NCBI GenBank assembly: GCA_029237695.1
Contig: CM055279.1
Span: 60,585,530 to 60,649,529 of the forward strand
Length of the DNA stretch: 64,000 nucleotides
Direction of reading: 5' to 3'
Origin: Conchocele bisecta
Lineage: Eukaryota > Mollusca > Bivalvia > Lucinida > Thyasiridae
In this document: positions 61,058-64,000 of the stretch, piece by piece
How positions within the stretch are numbered: the stretch's first letter is position 1
Layout: every line of letters starts with the position of its first letter
Notes under the pieces: model-generated
The model's database searches: none
What the model saw: only the letters and a program-made list of their open reading frames with translations
What the model was told of the DNA's origin: nothing
Program-made: the position numbers and the translations under genes

Positions 61058-61455
61058 TATAGGAATGAATGGCCTTTTCGTGGAATTTATTATCGGGGAA
61101 TAAACTTGGAAAAGTCGCGGGAATACTGGACGAAGCGATAAAAAATTACATTTTTTTTTTTTCGAAAATTGTAATTTTTTAAGGCCTCGTCCAGTATTCC
61201 CGCGACTTTTCCAAGTTGATATCCCGATAAATTCCACAAAAAGGCCATTCATTCCTTATAATTCCAGCATTCGAAATAAATTCATCAAGAAAATGTGTTT
61301 ATTTTCCGTTTTCTTAAGAATTATTTTAACTGCGCCTCACGGTTACGGAAAGTAGTTCAGCGTGGGAGTTTACTGGGATATACATTTTGGACAGAGACTT
61401 GCAACGGACCAATCAAATGTTAGGGAATTGTGTAATTATTTTTGTGCTGGAATTA
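61058..61455 (+). mobile_element. Hairpin-bearing dispersed element, family K copy 2
   Basis: Same hairpin and 200-bp tail as 18421-18777. The tip is replaced by a second small hairpin (AAAAAATTACATTT...AAATTGTAATTTTTT) at about 61140-61180. Confidence 0.87.
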
Positions 61456-61514
61456 TTAGGTTATATATTATGAAAAATCAATTGTGGTGGCCCACCGGAA
61501 TGTTACACGTGTTA

Positions 61515-61915
61515 TAGGCTTAGCCACACTAAATCAATCCGATATTCATTCGCGGTGTAGGTTAGACCACACCAAATAGTTTTTCTATATAGTTTAACCG
61601 AATGCCATCCAATAAGGCCAGTCTCTCCTACTTTCACTATTCGTATGTATGCTGTGGGACCTACTTGTATATGACCTGCAGCCAGTCTGTACTGGTTCTG
61701 CATGAATTAAACAATAGGTTCACTTACTCCTAAGAAAGAAAAATGCAACCTCGTCATATCATCCAATATTGTTTACATTTTTGGCCACGGAAACTCTGTT
61801 TACACCACGTGACCAAGGTTCAGTGTTTTCTTTTAAATGCTACACATATGCTGAAAACTGGTGTTAAAAGCACACCAAAATGTTTCTCAAGTGAAACTGG
61901 GTAGTAATGGATCAT
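61515..61915 (-). repeat. Dispersed repeat family R, copy 2 (inverted)
   Basis: Reverse-strand match of 51240-51605, from GTGTAGGTTAGACCACACCA to CTGGGTAGTAATGGATC. Confidence 0.82.
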
Positions 61916-62474
61916 GGTTTGCAAGCAAACTGTGTCTGTGACCTCAAAACGCCCGCACTATTTTTTTTTATACCGGACTACTTATTTTGTATAGTCTAAT
62001 CTGCAGGTAAACGTAGTCGGTAAAAATGATCCAGACGTTACAGTCATAGACACTGGTTTATTGCAGAGCCTGGTAAATATGTGCATTTATCTACTTCATA
62101 TCAAGTTAATGCGGTGGTGTCAAGTGACGTAGTTTCAACTCCAGCCGCTAACTTTTTCAGCAACCACAGGATTGTCATGGGAAACTGAATCCATCGTTCT
62201 GAACCCGATATATATATTAGTGTATTTCGGAAGCCGGGTGGGTGCAAATTATCGGGGGGAAAAGGTACCATAACATATGTGCATTTTACATTGTACTATA
62301 AAGTAAATCAAAGTACTGAAATACTGTCAGCAGAGCCTGAACTATTAATTCCATAAAACAAGCAAATACATGTACATCTCTGTTGCCCCACCCTACTATC
62401 AAACTGAAAACCCTTTGATCATGGTAGCGCGATCTCGCTACCGATTACCGATTGTGCTATAGAGGTTGTGTAGA
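61916..62474. other. Unassigned stretch
   Basis: ATACCGGACTACTTATTTTG near 61970 recalls the family R fragment at 20400. No gene signal was seen. Confidence 0.4.
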
Positions 62475-62579
62475 GCCGACTATTGTTCATCAACGACTAT
62501 CGTTCATGTGTATGATTAAGCCGGTTTTCCCGGCTTAATCATACACGTGAACGATAGTCGTCGATGAACAATAGTCGGC
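62475..62579. repeat. Hairpin, 50-bp arms
   Basis: GCCGACTATTGTTCATCAAC to GATTAAGCCGG is mirrored by CCGGCTTAATCATACACGTG to AATAGTCGGC with only one or two mismatches. Degenerate copies of the arm (CAACGACTATTGTC, TTTAATCATACACGTGAACG) follow at 62585 and 62712. Confidence 0.88.
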
Positions 62580-62953
62580 GCTAACATCAACGACTATTGT
62601 CGACGACTAATGTTCACCTATAGTGAAACTTCTTTAACATTTCCCCAAGATGTTCAGCGGTCTACAATAAAGTTAAGATATCGACAGAAATAGCTAAGTA
62701 TTTTTTCCAGTTTAATCATACACGTGAACGTGTGACGTGATGCATTCAAATGTATGTTACGGTAACAAGTTATTATAAAAATGATACCCAAGGCGAAATA
62801 AGCTGCCTTGTCTTTTCATTAAAGTTGGCGTAATTGTCAATACTATCATTATACATACTTATTAGGAAATCGTAGTAATAAATGGGCGTGGAAAATAAGT
62901 AACATATTTAACTATCAAATGACAATCGCATCGATGTGATGAGTCCGATTTGA
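62580..62953. other. Unassigned apart from hairpin-arm echoes
   Basis: See the preceding hairpin. No further structure was seen. Confidence 0.4.
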
Positions 62954-63310
62954 AGGTGTATGATCACGTGGTACTAACAACAACAACAAGTACTGAAACT
63001 TCCAGAATCCATCTGATTCAAATTACTTATTTTTTGTATAGTGTCCTGTTACGTAACGGATGTTGATGATATATAGCGCATCAAACGCGTCTTCTTAAGC
63101 TGCATTTGGTGGTCTCGGAAATAGATTCTTCGCAAAAACGACAGAAGTCTGTGCCGAACTCCCTGGACCACCAAATGCAGCTCTTAAAGACGCGTTTGCT
63201 GCGATATATTTTATCAAAATCCGTTGCATATTAAGGAAAATATCAAATAATACTTACTTTGGAGTGGACGACGTTGTTGTTGTTGTTGTAACCACGTGAT
63301 CATGCACCTT
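62954..63310. mobile_element. Long-TIR palindromic element, family E copy 2
   Basis: AGGTGTATGATCACGTGGTA to ACCACGTGATCATGCACCTT. Both ends have (AAC)n/(GTT)n tracts. The inner arms share TGCATTTGGTGGT and CGCAAAAACGACAGAAGT. Shorter than copy 1, with the centre deleted. Confidence 0.85.
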
Positions 63311-63578
63311 GGATGTATCGTTGTTCCGGTTAGCCTGGGTCGATAGAAATAATTCGTAAATATTCTTGTCTAATTTCAGTGAATATCGCGTTCTCCACTG
63401 AAATTTTCGTTACTTACTAAATTTAAATACGCATTTGTTACGAAGAATAGTAAATATACGAGCGTCAGTGAGTAAGTTTTGCCACACCATCTCCGACTTT
63501 GGGAGAGTTTGGATATGTAAGAACACACCACATTATCAAGTCTGCTTTCTCTGATTTGGACGCAGACCGTCCTATAAC
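63311..63578. other. Unassigned stretch
   Basis: Nothing recognised. Confidence 0.35.
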
Positions 63579-63581
63579 CAG

Positions 63582-63866
63582 TAGCCTATTTCACCAACAT
63601 TGCAAAGTATACTTTGAGGGAGAAATTGTCAATTTTAGGATAAATTTATGAATTTTTATTATACTGTATTTATTACATTATCACAGCCATTTTGGCTGTG
63701 ATAATGTAATAACTTCAGTATAATAATTCTGCATACTTTTAATCATCAAATATATGCAGTCGTTAGTTCTATATGAACTGATGCATTTCAGGAAAAATAA
63801 AGGATTACTCCCTCAAAGTATACTTTGCTAGAAAAGTATACTTTGCAATTTTGGTGAAATCGGCTG
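63582..63866. mobile_element. MITE family F copy 2 with CAG target duplication
   Basis: TAGCCTATTTCACCAACATT to AATTTTGGTGAAATCGGCTG. CAG flanks both sides (63579-63581 and 63867-63869). The central hairpin TTACATTATCACAGCCATTT is conserved with copy 1. Confidence 0.9.
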
Positions 63867-63869
63867 CAG

Positions 63870-64000
63870 AGCGAAATGCTCTCAGACTGGTAACTAGCAG
63901 AGCCAACTGTATGATAAATGGTAAGTTTATACAGGAAATGTCCATGGCTGTGTGCCACCTCTTATGTGCCTACACACTCATAGCAGTCTGGTGTGATGCT
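63870..64000. other. Unassigned window end
   Basis: Nothing recognised. Confidence 0.35.

Overview
This window looks like repeat-dominated, gene-free DNA from an invertebrate animal, most probably a bivalve mollusc. The taxonomic call is inference. It rests on the density of short palindromic non-autonomous transposons, GGGAGATAA-type intergenic repeats, 'TTTGACCTTGACCTTGGG' dispersed repeats, tRNA-derived SINE heads and large minisatellite arrays. I found no convincing protein-coding gene, rRNA, functional tRNA or CRISPR array. The longest open frames are by-products of satellites. The other open frames of 60-170 codons lie in palindromic repeats and show no family motif that I recognise.

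Layout. 0-22.4 kb: a patchwork of MITE-like elements. These are fold-back family A, two-hairpin family B, TTAA family C, hairpin family D, long-TIR families E and I, CWG-flanked family F, TA-flanked family G, inverted pair H and a 1.17 kb dispersed duplicate. 22.5-23.7 kb: a 35-bp satellite. 23.7-29.4 kb: more MITEs. 29.4-34.2 kb: a 51-bp satellite. 34.2-39.5 kb: three rounds of a spacer plus a 38-bp satellite. 39.5-42.8 kb: TTAA family C copies among mollusc-type dispersed repeats. 43.4-44.1 kb: tRNA-derived SINEs. 45.15-47.8 kb: a second 51-bp array. 47.8-64 kb: a dense, partly nested set of MITEs, including a cluster of family D copies at 56.6-60.6 kb.

Several families keep diagnostic insertion footprints visible by eye. 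Family A has 6-bp duplications (one perfect). Family F has 3-bp CWG duplications (both copies). Families G and S have TA. Families T, M and C have TTAA. Element I has TTTTAA. One 808-bp insertion has a perfect 10-bp duplication and sits inside another element, whose length without it (219 bp) matches an intact sibling (221 bp). No transposase was recognised, so all copies would depend on enzymes encoded elsewhere.

The most unusual object is family A. Each element is a large inverted repeat whose arms are arrays of a 21-bp module (constant AACAATTCGTTCCC plus a 7-bp suffix from a small alphabet), and the module is itself a mini-hairpin. A practical caution is that parts of the satellites (about 23.05-23.62, 30.37-32.9 and 33.93-34.26 kb) carry bursts of one-base indels next to clean stretches, which looks like unpolished long-read consensus.
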